Shown: piece by piece, positions 11,366 to 22,270 of the stretch
Numbering within the stretch: position 1 is the first letter of the stretch
Layout: every line of letters begins with the position of its first letter
Source of the DNA: Symbiodinium natans
Lineage: Eukaryota > Sar > Dinophyceae > Suessiales > Symbiodiniaceae
NCBI GenBank assembly: GCA_905221605.1
Contig: CAJNDS010002249.1
Coordinates: forward strand, 156,001-220,000
DNA length: 64,000 bases
Direction of reading: 5' to 3'
Notes under the pieces: generated by a model
Told to the model about the DNA's origin: nothing
The model's database searches: none
The model's input: the letters and a program-made list of their open reading frames with translations, nothing else
Program-made: the position numbers and the translations under genes

Positions 11366-11395
11366 GTGAGTGGGGGGCCCTGGATCTTAGTAGGG

Positions 11396-11625
11396 AACGT
11401 CAAAATGAGGGCCCTATATACTCCCTTAAAGAGCGAATGAGGGCCCTATATACTCCCTTAAAGGGTATATGTCGGGTCTACAGAGCTTAGCCCCCTGGTT
11501 CTTCGTAGGGAATGAGGGAATGAGGGGCCCCTGTAGAATCGCTTAAAGGGTATATATATATATGTATATATATATACATATATATATATATGTATAGAGG
11601 GCCCTCATTCCCCCATTCCCTACTA
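11396..11625. mobile_element. Foldback element with TA core
   Basis: The outer arm AGGGCCCTATATACTCCCTT occurs twice as direct copies (near 11410 and 11445), and a related inverted arm (AGAGGGCCCTCATTCCC) closes the unit near 11596. The centre is a TA microsatellite (11551-11596). Probably a non-autonomous foldback repeat. Confidence 0.55.
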
Positions 11626-11796
11626 AGAGCCAGCCCGTTAGGGCACAGGTGTGTGTTCAGGGTTAGGCGGATCAAGGTATAGAAAGTTCAAAGTCCAGAT
11701 TTCAGGAAGCCCGCGAACCGGACATCCATATCTCCCCTAGAAGTGCCGCACACTCGTTTTCCTAAACCTCAACCCTAAGCACGACCAGAATAAGGG

Positions 11797-12305
11797 TTTA
11801 GGGTTTAGGGTTTAGGGTTTAGGGTTTAGGGTTTAGGGTTCCAAAAAACCCTTGCAGCCCCAGATGCAGCAACCCTCTCGACGAGCGGGACGCCGGACAG
11901 ACCAAGGCCCACTGCAGTGCAGCCTTGAGCTTACTTTTCTTTAGTTTGGGGTTTCGGGTTTGGGGCTTGGGGCTTGGGGGTTGGGGCTTGGGGCTTGCGA
12001 CTTGGGGCTTGCGGCTTGGGGCTTGGGGTTTATAACTTTCGGGTTGGGGTTTCAAGCTTTCGTTGGCCTTTGTTGAGGCTTCGGAGATGTTGGATGCACT
12101 TCGTAACTCGATCGCTTCGGGCTGGGTCGGTTTGTGGCGTGGCATCGACCTCACAGTGAATGGCTACGGGTTGCTGCGAAGACAACGCCCGAAAACTTTA
12201 GGGTTTAGGGCTTAGGGTTTAGGGTTTAGGATTTAGGATTTTAGGGCTGGGTTTAGGGGTTCAGGGCTTAGGGTTTAGGGATTGGGATTGGGGTTTAGGG
12301 TTCTG
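11797..12305. repeat. Telomere-like arrays
   Basis: G-strand arrays at 11797-11841 and 12196-12305 (many GCTTAGGG variants). Tracts of GGCTTGG at 11947-12025 are a related degenerate form; they create a spurious minus-strand open frame rich in KPQ. Confidence 0.85.
12087..12155 (+). CDS. Candidate 23-codon exon
   Basis: Bounded by CTTCGGAG and ACA|GTGAATG, phase 0 both ends. Reads MLDALRNSIASGWVGLWRGI then DLT. Good composition and borders; function unknown. Confidence 0.5.
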
Positions 12306-12508
12306 GGCTTATAAGGATTCATTCTTCGGGTCGCTTGAGTTCTTCACGCTTTTGTGAGGTCTTTCGACAAGCTCAGCTTCACGGAAGCGCTCACTTGTAA
12401 ACCCTTAATCCAAAATTAGCGCGCCCTCTTGTTCGTGGGGGAGGGTTTAGGGCTTTAAGAGTTTGTGGTGTCGGATTCTTCTGGGGTGCTGGCAGGCTAT
12501 CTAAACCC

Positions 12509-12602
12509 TACCTGGAAACTTGAATGGAGTTCCTTTTTGGGGTTTGCTAGAAGGGGTTCTAGTATACGACTCTATGAAGGCACTACACAGGAGACTTTAG
12601 GT
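12509..12602. mobile_element. Family C element
   Basis: Starts TACCTGGAAACTTGAATGGA and ends CACAGGAGACTTTAGGT, the two ends being imperfect inverted copies. The core TTCTAGTATACGACT matches other family C copies. Followed by a C-strand telomere-like array (12603-12642). Confidence 0.6.
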
Positions 12603-12650
12603 CTAAACCCTAAACCCTAAACCCTAAACCCTAAACCCCAAGACTCCCAG

Positions 12651-12719
12651 TGAGCCGCACTACCAGACAGGGTGACGAGGACACTGGCGACGGCTTCGAG
12701 TTCGACGCCGGCCGCCCAG
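12651..12719 (+). CDS. Candidate micro-exon
   Basis: After ACTCCCAG the frame reads SRTTRQGDEDTGDGFEFDAG then RP. GC-rich coding-like sequence between telomere-like arrays (12603-12642 and 12724-12770). Unrecognised. Confidence 0.35.
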
Positions 12720-13377
12720 GGGCTTGGGGTTTAGGGTTTATAGGGTTTAGGGTTTAGGGTTTAGGGTTGAGGGTTTTTTTGTGATTACAATGGCTGTGCG
12801 AAGGGTTTTTGGCTTCGGGCAGTTTAGGTAGGGTTTCGGGAATTCCTGAGTTTGAGGCAAAGCCTAGCAACCGTTAAGGGCCTTTCCCCCCAAGGCTGTC
12901 CCAAACCCAGCACCCTGGCCCTGCCAGGATTCTCAAGGGGTACAAGGGTGCAAGAACGATCAGAGGATTCAGGGGTTCAGCTGGGGATGTTCCGGCTGAG
13001 ATCAGCAGTCGTCAGTTCGTGAAGATCTTGAGACGAAGCGGGGGCACATTTTTCTATAAGCAAGGCTGCGCGGTGGTACCTCGCTAGGTTCGGGGTGAGC
13101 TTGCAAACCGAGTGGGCCCACTTGGAGTGCTGCAATGGAAGTTAAAGGGGATTCTAGTATACTACTCAAAGGAAGGTACTACCCTAAGGCTCTTGGGCCC
13201 TCAAACCCTTAGGAATTGAGACCCTAGAGCCTTTCCTAGGAGGTACCAGTCCCTCTGTAGGAGTGTCCTTGGAGCTTTAAGTTAAAGGGGACTCTAGTAT
13301 CCCTAGACCCTAAACCCTGTAAACCCTAGGAGCCTTTGGGTAGTGCCACAGGTGGCCCCGCTAGGAAAGCTCCTAGC

Positions 13378-13462
13378 CGTGGCGACGCTCAGGATCCGGA
13401 CAGTCCCCTCGGCGAGCGCCACTTCTACGCCTTGTCTCCCTGCGAGTGCCTGGGCAAAATAA
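13378..13462 (+). CDS. Candidate micro-exon
   Basis: After TCCTAG the frame reads GDAQDPDSPLGERHFYALSP then CECLGK, ending near GTGTGC. GC-rich, protein-like. The sequence between 12770 and 13370 holds fragments of family C (13135-13205) and nothing else clear. Confidence 0.4.
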
Positions 13463-13469
13463 GTGTGCG

Positions 13470-14420
13470 GGTTTAGGGTTCAGGGTTTAGGGTTTAAGGT
13501 TTAAGGTTTAGGCTTTAGGGTTTAGGGTTTAGGTTTTGGAGTTTAGGGTTTTGGGAACCACAGCAACGAGTACCCCCTTCTATACTGGTTCCCCCCCCTC
13601 AAGTAGCCTTAATTAGGCTTAATTATCCGTATATAGCCTTACTTAAATTAAGGGGGGTAGGGGAGCCTGAGAAGCACCCCACATTTCTTGCTTGTTTGGG
13701 ATTCAGGGTTTAACACTGTGGACGAAGGGTTTATAGGGTTGATGCCCCCCCTACCCTGTATGCCCAGGCCACAACAAAAATGCATGGTTCCTCCAATATT
13801 GAACAGTCCGAACCTCCTCCCAAAAAAGCTTGGCCTTAGGTAGTCCTCAGGTTTAGGGTTTAGGGTTTAGGGTTAGTTGAGACATCTTTCGCCGTGTCCT
13901 CAACCCTCAGTCGCTCAAGAATCAAGTCCTCATTCTGCAGTTGCCCTCCACCCTAAACCCCAAACACTAAACCCTAAACCCTAAACCCTAAAGGGTGTCG
14001 GGTTGAGGGTTCTGGTAGCTGCTCCATCACAGTTCAAGAGAGGTGATCGGTCAGACGAGTTGAGCTGGATGTATAGCTAGTGTTTTTGTACGCTGCAAGA
14101 CCCCAAGCCGTAAATCCTAAACGACTCAGTTTAAGAAGATGGGCTATTATACCCTCTAACCCCGAAAACAGGCCCTTTAGAGGGTTGATATTCTGCCCTG
14201 TAAACAGGGCCTTTAGAGGGTTGATTTTGGGCAAGAAGCTGGCAGCCCCAAGACCCTTTGCGCATGGCAGGTGCTTCGGAGGGGACTATGGGCCGACAGC
14301 GCCAGTGAGCGACAGCACGTGCTCTCGTCACCAAAGCGGTTCTTCGGGGGGCGTAGGGTTTAGGGTTTAGGGTTTAGGGTTTAGGGTTTAGGGTTTAGGG
14401 TTTAGGGTTTAGGGTTTATA
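13470..14420. repeat. Telomere-like arrays and low-complexity spacer
   Basis: G-strand arrays at 13470-13550, 13851-13876 and 14355-14420; C-strand at 13940-13994. A short foldback with TTAATTAGGCTTAATTA lies at 13600-13650. A small duplicated block (AACAGGGCCTTTAGAGGGTT) occurs twice at 14166-14225. Confidence 0.8.
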
Positions 14421-14463
14421 GGATTTGGGGCTAAGGGGGCCGAAGCCCGAAGTCCTTTTTGGG

Positions 14464-14570
14464 AGGTTCATTGGTAGTTATGGCTGGGCTTATATTGTGG
14501 GATTTAGGAGGCTATAACTTGTTCAGGGTGCCTAAAAGCCTACTTAAAACTACCCATGAACCTTGAAGTA
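14464..14570. mobile_element. Family D foldback element, copy 2
   Basis: GAGGTTCATTGGTAGTTATG at the left and AAAACTACCCATGAACCTT at the right are inverted copies. No ORF. Confidence 0.65.
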
Positions 14571-14796
14571 TAACCCCTAACCCTAAGCCTTAGATTCGTC
14601 CCTCAGAACTCTAGTGCCAGTACGCAAAGGGGTTTAGGGTTTAGGGTTTAGGGTTTAGGGTTGCATGATTCGGCTTTCGGATGGATCCCCATTCCCGGCT
14701 GGTAGCGCACTGACACATAAGACCCTCAGTCCTTACTAAACCCTAAACCCTAAACCCTCAACCCTACTCCAACGCACTCAGTGACTAGCTGGGTAG

Positions 14797-14912
14797 GCTG
14801 TTTCTTCAAGGCGATGTGGCAGTTCGGGCGCCATGCTTTCGGGGCGGACCTTTCAGCAGCAGCCAAAGTTCGGTGCAAGAAGGACCAGACGAGTTTGGGC
14901 GGGTTGACATCA
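14797..14912 (+). CDS. Candidate exon, unknown protein
   Basis: After GGGTAG the frame reads GCFFKAMWQFGRHAFGADLS then AAAKVRCKKDQTSLGGLTS, ending at GTTACC. Good aromatic/basic composition. Flanked by telomere-like arrays (14735-14766; 14938-15003). Unrecognised. Confidence 0.45.
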
Positions 14913-15078
14913 GTTACCCTGAACCTAAACCCTGATCGGTTTAGGGTTTAGGGTTTAGGGTTTAGGGTTTAGGGTTTAGGGTTTGGGGTTTAGGGTTTAG
15001 GGTTCCTAATTCTTGCCGAAACCCCGAACCCTTAAAGGGCTTCTGGACTGGGAGCTTAAGTGTTTCTTTTTTCCTGAG

Positions 15079-15145
15079 GTTCTCCACTATGCCGCCCGGG
15101 AGCAACAACCAGTACATCCCAGCAGCTTGGTCCAACAGCCTTTAA
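15079..15145 (+). CDS. Candidate terminal exon
   Basis: Strong polypyrimidine acceptor (TGTTTCTTTTTTCCTGAG), then RFSTMPPGSNNQYIPAAWSN and SL followed by TAA. Possibly the 3' exon of the gene contributing the exon at 14797. Family unknown. Confidence 0.45.
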
Positions 15146-15173
15146 TTAGGGGTTTAGGCTTTGGCATGTAGGT

Positions 15174-16620
15174 AGAACCCTAAACCCCTAAACCCTAAAA
15201 CCCTAAACCCTAAACCACGAACCCCTAAACCCTAAACCCTAAACCCTAAACGCGAACCCCTGAAGCCTCAACCCTAAGCACCACACCCTTTTAGGGTTCG
15301 GGGTTTGGGGTGCAGGGAGAACCTCAAGTGTGGATATGTAGGTCATGGGTAGGAATGGTGTTCTAGAGTTTCAGGTCTAAATCTCAACTAGGGTTTTATT
15401 GTCGTCAAACAGCTCCTGTTCGTAACTGAGCGAGCAAAACCCTGCACCCACAAACCCTAAACCCTAAACCCTAAACTCTAAAACCTAAATGCTTCGCGGA
15501 TTTGGTTTGACATGGGCATCTTCAGCTTGCCGGCAAGAGAGTCAGGGACATCGGAGCATCGGTCTAAACCCTAAACCCTAAACCCTAAACCCTAAACCCT
15601 AAACCCCTGACATGTGGAGACAATTACCGAAGTGGGGCTGTCTGAGAGGCGCGAGAAGTAAGCCTCACAGGTTTGTGGAAACCTTGATATTTGAGTGGAG
15701 AACCTCTTGTTTTTCAGAATCTCTCTTGTTCCGTGCAAGCCCTAAACGATGCAAGAACACAACCCTGAGGGACAAAAACGTGTAAGTACATGATGGCCCT
15801 GCCCCGGAGTGGGCAGTTTAGGGTTTAGGGTTTAGGGTTCAAAACCCTAAACCCTAAACCCTAAACCCTAAACCCTAAACCCTAAACCCTAAACCCCAAC
15901 CCCCCCCCCCCCCCCCCAATGTTTGCATCGCTGTGTCGCCCCACTACTTGGGGAAAAGCGCAGGCAGAAGCACAGAACCCGAAACGCCTTTAGGGTTTAG
16001 GGTTTAGGGCTTAGGGCTTAGGGCTTAGGGCTTAGGGACAAGGATAACCCATAGGCCACAGCACACATCAACCCGAAACCCTAAGCCCTAGTATTGCCAA
16101 CCTCAGTCTAGTACTTCAGGGTTCAGGGCTAACAAGCTAGCTAGGATCCAGAAAACCCCAAACCCGAAGCCCTGAACGCTAAACCTTTACACCCTAAACC
16201 CTAAGCCCTAACCCTAAACCCTAAACCCAAAAAACCCTAAACTCTAAGCCCTAAAACCCGAAACCCTAAAACCCTCAACCCTAAAACCCTAAACATGTTC
16301 AGCCCTATCGCCCGAAAATTTCAGCAACCCCACAGAATTGAGGCCAGCAGCTTGATTGTTTCTGGCAGCTTGCGACTGGGCTGGGGTTTAGGGCTTAGGG
16401 TTTAGGGTTTAGGGTTTAGCGTTTCGATTTTAAGGTTTACGGTAGATTCTTCCTGAAGGGCCCTGGTTCGTTTGTCCATAAACCATATGGTAGTAGAGCT
16501 TGTTGGGCAGAATCTAGAGTATCCTGGATTTAGCCTTTTGAGCTTAGGGTTTAGGGTAGAACCTCAACCCTAAACCCTAAACCCTAAACCCTCAACCCTC
16601 AACCCTCAACCCTAAACAGA
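15174..16620. repeat. Dense telomere-like arrays
   Basis: C-strand arrays at 15174-15252, 15453-15488, 15565-15606, 15843-15900, 16190-16300 and 16558-16618; G-strand at 15817-15839, 15989-16036 and 16385-16420. At 15817-15900 a G-strand array runs straight into a C-strand array and then poly-C (15901-15917). Confidence 0.9.
15526..15561 (+). CDS. Candidate 12-codon micro-exon
   Basis: CATCTTCAG acceptor and TCG|GTCTAAACC donor bracket LAGKRVRDIGAS, phase 0 both ends. The intron would begin inside a CCCTAAA array. Very short, so weak on its own. Confidence 0.3.
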
Positions 16621-16733
16621 AACCCCACAACATCAACAAGGGAAGTTCTCTTTATTGCCAAGGATTCCTCTTTTGGAACAACCGCGCTCTATAACTTACA
16701 ACCGTAGACCCTGACGGGTCGTTACAACTCTAC

Positions 16734-16849
16734 CTAGCTAGGATCGGGCGTGGGCCTTTATTCCCGTTTCTTAAGGTTCAGGTTCACTCATAAGGCCCTT
16801 CAGACCAAAAAAGGGCACCCTTGTTATTCCAGGTTACTCTGGGGTCTAG
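16734..16849. mobile_element. Family A element with CTAC target duplication
   Basis: Element runs from CTAGCTAGGATCGGG to GGTTACTCTGGGGTCTAG and is bracketed by CTAC (16730-16733 and 16850-16853). Internal CTCATAAGGCCCTT and AAAAAAGGGCACCCTTGTT match other copies. No ORF of its own. Confidence 0.7.
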
Positions 16850-17007
16850 CTACTTCTTTCTTGGGGTGGGGGAGGTTGGAGTGCAGGCTGGCGGCATGGT
16901 TTTTCTTCCTTTCGGAGTTACCTCATCAACCTCGCAAAGCACAAGCGGGTCTCTTCTAAAAGCCTCGTGCAGAACCTCAGAAACCCTAAACCCTAAGCCC
17001 TACACCC

Positions 17008-17091
17008 CAAGGCTCCTATGTAGTACCTTTTTGGTGTAGTATACCAAACTTAGCTAGCCAAAAAAGGAACTACATTCGAGTCTTCAGATAA
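17008..17091. mobile_element. Family C element
   Basis: AAGGCTCCTATGTAGTACCT at the left and GGAACTACATTCGAGTCTTC at the right are imperfect inverted ends; no ORF. Confidence 0.6.
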
Positions 17092-17094
17092 ATC

Positions 17095-17870
17095 CTGAAC
17101 ACTGACCCTAAACCCGAAACCCTAAACCCAAGACCCTCAACCCTAAACCCCAAAGCCTGAACACTGAAACCACCGGACCCAAAAACCCTCAACCCAAGCC
17201 CTGCACCCCCCTGACCCCACACGGAGCTTCGAGGTCTTGCGAGCCGCAGAAGTTGCTCAAGACTCTGGCGCCTTTGACGCAGATTAGGGTTTACTTGGTA
17301 GGCCCTTTTTGTATTTCCCTTATTGGGCTTCAGAGGACTATATTTAGGATTTTGTTTCAGAGGGTTTTGAGGGCAATCCTAGTTTAGGGTTTTTCTAAAG
17401 GGTTTAAGGAGAAACCTTGAGACCCTTAAGAAAAGGGAAATGCAACCTTATCTGTTGGATGTTGTATGCATACACACCCTTTTCGGGCCCCCAAACCCTA
17501 AACCCTAAACCCTGTATAAACCCTAAACCCTAAACCCCAGTCTGCCTGCATGAAGGGACCTTTGTCGGAGCCAGAACTACTTGAAGCCAATGGCCAGCAG
17601 AATCGCACCAATATAGGCGCCTGAATAATTAGAATAGGGTTTAGGGGGGGTCATTAAGGTAGAATTATAAAGGGACCATGAGGGAATACCCATTAGTGAT
17701 AATCCCGACCCATAGTATGCATACCTGAGGATCAGAAGATTCATAAGACGCAGTGAGCCACAGAAATGACAGGAGATAGCCCTAAACCCAAAATCCTAAA
17801 CCCTCAGCCCTAAACCCTAAACCCTAAACCCTAAACCCACCCTAAACCCTAAACCCTATACCACGCCTGA
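17095..17870. repeat. Telomere-like arrays, degenerate and intact
   Basis: Degenerate C strand at 17105-17220, intact C strand at 17493-17545 and 17779-17862. Unique DNA between them shows no convincing exon. Confidence 0.85.
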
Positions 17871-17933
17871 CGGGTCCGGCACCTGGGTCTCAGGTTCTTG
17901 GGTATACTTTTGGGGGGCTCGTGGGATCCTATT

Positions 17934-18070
17934 TTGGGATGTTCCCCCTACACAGGGATTATAGCACCCCTAAACCCTAAACCCTAAACCCTAAACCCTA
18001 AACCCTAAACCCCCTATTATAATAGGTAATCCCTACGAAGGACTGTTAGTCTAAGAGGGGAACATCCCAA
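17934..18070. mobile_element. Family B MITE interrupted by telomere-like repeats
   Basis: TTGGGATGTTCCCCCTACAC and GAGGGGAACATCCCAA are the ends. A CCCTAAA array (17966-18012) lies inside, splitting the usual core GGGATTATAG...ATTATAAT. The array therefore arrived after the MITE. Confidence 0.7.
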
Positions 18071-18716
18071 GATCTTCTGATCTTAGTGGTTCAAGGTTTA
18101 TGATGACCTCGCCATCCCGAGCTCGCTTTATGTACATTGGGGTTTCCGAAATGAGGGGTACCTTTATGGGGGGAGGGGGGTCCTGATTATAAGGCAATCT
18201 TAAGGGAATCTTACTATTTAGGGGTCTATATTCGGGGTCCCCGATTGTCGGGAACTCCCATGTCACCTTCTGTGTGGTGATCTTTCGTCATCAAACTGGC
18301 CTTAGCTTTCTTCACTGTCTTTACACCTGACCCCCTACCCTCCACCCCACCCGCGGTCAATCTGCATTCTGACCCTTTGCTGTCCGCCGCTTGGCTCAGT
18401 TGACCCTTATAAACCCCAAATAACCTCGTGCCCTGATCGGCGCAGCCCAAAGGGCCGTGCCGTTGCCGTGAGCACGCAGAGTTGGCAGGCCCAGCACCAC
18501 AGCAAAAAGTCGTCAACGTTTTAGGGTTTGGGGTTTAGGGTTGGGGAACCTTAGGATTTTTCTTTGCTTTGTCTTTGTTCTTATTAAGCCCCAGGGAATA
18601 GAGCTCAAACCCTAACCCTAGTCCCTGAACCGTTTAAAGGGGTGTATCTTGATAAGGGGTACTTATACAGGGTATCTTCAAGGTACTTGGGGGGGGTTCC
18701 AGGTAGGGTTGGGGGT

Positions 18717-19012
18717 CTAGGGTTTAGGGTTGAGGGTTTAGGGTTCAGGGTTCAGGGTTTTAAAGAGCACTTATTGGTTTTTTCAGAGATGCTGAGGTCC
18801 AAGCCTTCCAAGGACTCTACGTCTCATGTTGACCGTTTGCGGCCTTGCTGGACAAGAGCTGGCAACCCTGCCACTGGAGGAAAGCGCAGCGATGCCCTTA
18901 CCCCTTCTCTTTTTTTGGGCGGTGTAGGGTTTAGGGTTTAGGATTTAGGGTTTAGGATTTAGGGTTTAGGATTTAGGGTTTAGGTTTAGGGTTTCTGGTT
19001 TAAGGTTTAAGT
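18717..19012. repeat. Telomere-like arrays within and upstream of the ankyrin gene
   Basis: G-strand units at 18717-18763 (upstream) and 18923-19007 (inside intron 1), many as GGATTTAGGGTTTA variants. Confidence 0.9.
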
Positions 19013-22000
19013 GGAGGGAGGTTCAAGGTTCCCTTGTACAGTGGCCGGTCCCAAGAAAGGGCGGGGCCTTATTATAACACGGTTACTTTGCATGTTCCCC
19101 CTTTATACGAACAGTCCTTAATCGGGATTATAGTGCGCCGCCCTACTATAATCCCTGTTGGGGACTGTTCGTAGAAGGGGGAACATCCCAAATGATACCC
19201 TTTGCCCTTTTTGTGTTTTTGTCTCTCATAAAGCAGCCAACCCCCAAAAAGGGCGCACCCTTATTATGATACGGTTACTGGGCTACCAAGCAATGGAGGA
19301 GATGGAGGAGATGAGCACCGTCAGGAACTTGAAGCAACACTTGGGTCAGCTTTACGGGATCCCACGTTTCAGGCACATTGGGGCACAGGGGGCCTGGGGT
19401 TTAGGGTTGGGGCTTGGGCCTAAAAAGAACGGGCTCACTTCTTTGGGAAGTTTCGGATTCAGTGGTTCCGGGGTTCAGTGGTGCAGGCAGAGGCTCCTTC
19501 ACAACGGCAAGAGCTTGGAGGACACCATGGCCCTGCATCTGGACATGGACTTGCAGGTCGTTTTTCTACATTTCTCCGACTCTTCCAGGGAAGAGGCCGC
19601 GGAGCTCACAGCGGCTGTGGAGCATGATTGCCTTGCGAAACTAGGATGCCCAGTAGTGCCCTTACTCCCTTTTTGGTAGGTTTAGGTCCCCTTATAAACC
19701 CCTTTAAGCAAAAAAGGGCACCCTTTAGGGTTTAGGGTTTAGGGTTTAGGGTTTAGGGTTAATCCCAGGTTACTGGGCAACCCAGGAAAGTGGAGGAGAT
19801 ATTACAGCGCCCGCAAGATCCGAACCTGCCCGATGCAAACGGCAATACGCCGCTGACCGAGGTACCTGGCGTCTCGAATGTTGTCCCTTTTGAGGAGGGT
19901 AGTTATAGGGGACCCTAAACCCTAAACCCTAAACCCTAAACCCTAAACCCTAAACCCTAAACCCTGAACCCTAAACCCTAAACCCTAAACCCTTTAGGTA
20001 AAGAGCGTGGAGATTGCGACCCTCCTGCTGGAGGCTGGGGCTTGCAAAGACCTACCCAGCTGCGACAGCAAGCAGAGAACAGCTCTTGGACAGGCTGTTC
20101 AAGGACACGGTTCTACCTTGTAACATATATATATTTGTACATATATATATATGTATATATATATATGTATACATATATATATATATATGTATATACATAC
20201 ACGCTATGTACATAGCGTATCACAGACATATATATATATATATGTATATATATAATTTCCTGTTGTATCATACCATATAACATTAGAGTATGTCATATTA
20301 GAGTATACTATATACATTTATTACTTCACACTATCTTATTGTTATTCGATTTATTATCATTCTTGTTATTATCATTATTATTATTATTTCTGTTTCTATT
20401 GTTATTGTTATCATTGCTATTATACTACAGTATTTCTCCAACCCAAGCTTGCCTTTAGCTCTAGTGGGTGCTATGCCTATTCCGTTCGTGTTCAAACGGA
20501 AAAAGCTCCAAGGGCTCGAAGTGGGGTACGATCCTAAACCCGAAGCCCTAAGCCTTACCCACAGGCTCCTATGTATGTGGTACCTTTTCAGGGTGGTATA
20601 CAAGAATCCCCTATACCTAACCCCAAATGGAACTACATTAGAAGCCCTAAACCCAAAACCCTAAACCCTACATGTTCAGGAGGGAACCTGGACATCGTCA
20701 AATTGCTCCTGGAACTGGGTGCAGACATGGACCTCTCGAATGGCCGCGGCACCACACCCCTCATGCTTGCAGCGGCCTATGGCCAGTTAGAGATCGCAAG
20801 CTTCTGGGATGTTCAGATGGTCATGTTGAAGAAACACTGGGTTTTGGAGTACTACACTTCAATACTAGTTTTGGTTCTGGGTTCCTATTGTAGCTACTTA
20901 TACCCCTAAACCCGAAACCCGAAACCCGAAACCCTAAACCCTAAACCCTAAACCCTAAACCGTACATATTTTTTCCAGGGTCTACTCCAAGGTAGGGGAA
21001 GAGCTACCTCCTATCTGAGCTGTCCGGTTGGTGCTCTCTTTTCCAGGAGGGCAGGGTTCTTGCCATAATTTCTGTCTCCCTAAACCCTAAACCCTAAATC
21101 CCAAACCCTAAACCCTAAGCCCTAAACCCTAAACCCACAGGCGCCAGAATTCTGTCTGCCCCAAGCCGAGGCTTGCTTCTCCAGGCTGGGGTGAATGCCG
21201 ATTTGGCAGATGACCAAGGCCTCTTTGACTTACTTAGCCTTTAGTTGAACTTTAAACTTTTTGGGTTTCCTTTTTTAGTAGGAATATTCAAGTTTAACCT
21301 TTTTTTCCCCTTGGTTATTGGAGAAGTAAGTTGAGTTCGACAACATTCTTTAAGGAAGGCTCTAGTGATCGTAAAGTTCAGGGCTTAGGGTTTAGGGTTT
21401 AGGGTTTAGGGTGTAGGTTGTACCTGAAAGGCGCTAATGTAGTTTCTCTTTGGGTTAGGTATAGGGGCTTCTAGTATACTACCCCAAAAGGTACTACACA
21501 GCAACCTTTAGGTACGTAGTGTTTTGGGTCAGGGCTCTAGGGTGTACTGGATCCCAACAGGGACATATCTAGGTACCTCATATACCCGCCTAAGTGAGGT
21601 TACTGGCAGGGTCTAATTCATACCCATCTTCTTAAGCCCAAAACCCTAAACCCCAAACCCTAAACCCTGTACCCTACTCTAGGAACCCATATCGACGGCC
21701 TCTAAACCCTAGCCCCCCCCAACCCCTAAACCGTAAACCCTAACCCTAAACCCTACGAGAAGAACCCAAAAGGCATCACGGCCTTGATGATCGCCGCGGT
21801 CACTGGCGATCTGGATATTGGCCGCTTGCTGCTGGAGGCTGTTGGGTGCCCGTAACATATGTTTTGGATGTTCTTAGGGGTTAAGGGTTTAAGGGTTAGG
21901 GTTTAGGGTGGGGTTTCGGGTTTAGGGTTTATTTGTGTAAATATGTGCTCAGGGCTTAAGGGTTTGGGGGCTCATCTTTGTTCAGTTTTTCGTTTAGTTC

Positions 22001-22270
22001 AGTCCCCTTCAAACTCGAAGGTGATCATTCTTCCGGTGATTGTTCTTCCCTTTTTTTAGCCAGCAAGAGGCAGGCGTCAACAAAGACTTCGCCTACCCCG
22101 GTGGCCCAACGGCGTTGATGTTCGCAGCCAGAGAGGGCCAGGTCGAGTTCGTGCGCTTGCTTCTGGAGGCTGGGGCAACCAAAGACCTGACGGACAACCG
22201 GGGCAAAACAGCTGCGGCTCTTGCAGTAGAAAGCGGCCATGTGGCAGCTGCCACTTTGCTCTCAGCCTGA
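18826..22270 (+). CDS. Ubiquitin-like/ankyrin-repeat protein, nine exons
   Basis: Exons 18826-18879, 19299-19372, 19487-19636, 19786-19861, 19998-20109, 20680-20799, 21141-21218, 21773-21837 and 22070-22270 join in phase to 310 codons including TGA. The N-terminus (starts MLTVCGLAGQELATLPLE, then VRNLKQHLGQLYGIPRFRQR) resembles a beta-grasp ubiquitin-like fold. From about residue 90 there are degenerate ankyrin repeats with consensus blocks such as VKLLLELGADMDL, TALMIAAVTGDLDIGRLLLE and TALMFAAREGQVEFVRLLLE. This domain pair is common in dinoflagellate proteins I have seen; partner and substrate are unknown. Donors are GA, GC, GA, GT, GT, GC, GC, GC, so only two of eight introns are canonical GT. 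Introns carry telomere-like arrays, family A/B/C elements and TA microsatellites. Intron 3 is a family A insertion. No signal peptide or membrane segment, so probably cytosolic or nuclear. An alternative start at ATG 19293 would lose the first beta strand. Confidence 0.85.
19089..19192. mobile_element. Family B MITE in ankyrin intron 1
   Basis: Palindromic copy: CATGTTCCCCCTTTATACGA at the left and GAAGGGGGAACATCCCA at the right, with GGGATTATAGTGC/ACTATAATCCC in the core. Family A-like fragments flank it (19046-19087; 19200-19290). Confidence 0.65.
19641..19785. mobile_element. Family A element acting as ankyrin intron 3 (introner)
   Basis: Element CTAGGATGCCCAGTAGTGCC to GGTTACTGGGCAACCCAG, flanked by GAAA at 19637-19640 and 19786-19789. 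Removing the left GAAA plus the element restores the reading frame (GC|G AAA GTG), so the intron is 19637-19785, with GA donor taken from the target duplication and AG acceptor from the element end. A TTTAGGG array (19717-19762) sits inside the element. Confidence 0.85.
19912..19996. repeat. CCCTAAA array forming most of ankyrin intron 4
   Basis: About 11 C-strand units; the array runs into CCCTTTAG, which serves as the acceptor for the exon at 19998. Confidence 0.9.
20120..20440. repeat. TA microsatellite and AT-rich intron tract
   Basis: TATATA runs with TATG/TACA interruptions (20127-20265), then an ATT-rich tract (20330-20420). Lies in ankyrin intron 5; the open frames over it are low-complexity artefacts. 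Confidence 0.9.
20562..20647. mobile_element. Family C element in ankyrin intron 5
   Basis: CAGGCTCCTATGTATGTGGT at the left, GGAACTACATTAGAAGCCC at the right; core ATACAAGAATCCCCTATACC matches the family. Confidence 0.6.
21421..21516. mobile_element. Family C element in ankyrin intron 7
   Basis: TACCTGAAAGGCGCTAATGT to ACAGCAACCTTTAGGTA, imperfect inverted ends with core TTCTAGTATACTACCCC. Other intron content: telomere-like units at 21380-21412, 21638-21670 and 21720-21757. Confidence 0.65.

Noticed and set aside
11819-12154. Minus-strand frame rich in KPQ
   Set aside because: Derived from GGCTTGG repeats; the plus strand carries a better exon at 12087-12155.
18226-18516. Minus-strand 96-codon frame
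   Set aside because: Contains a Lys-rich helix-like stretch but no splice or family evidence, and it would be the only minus-strand gene here.
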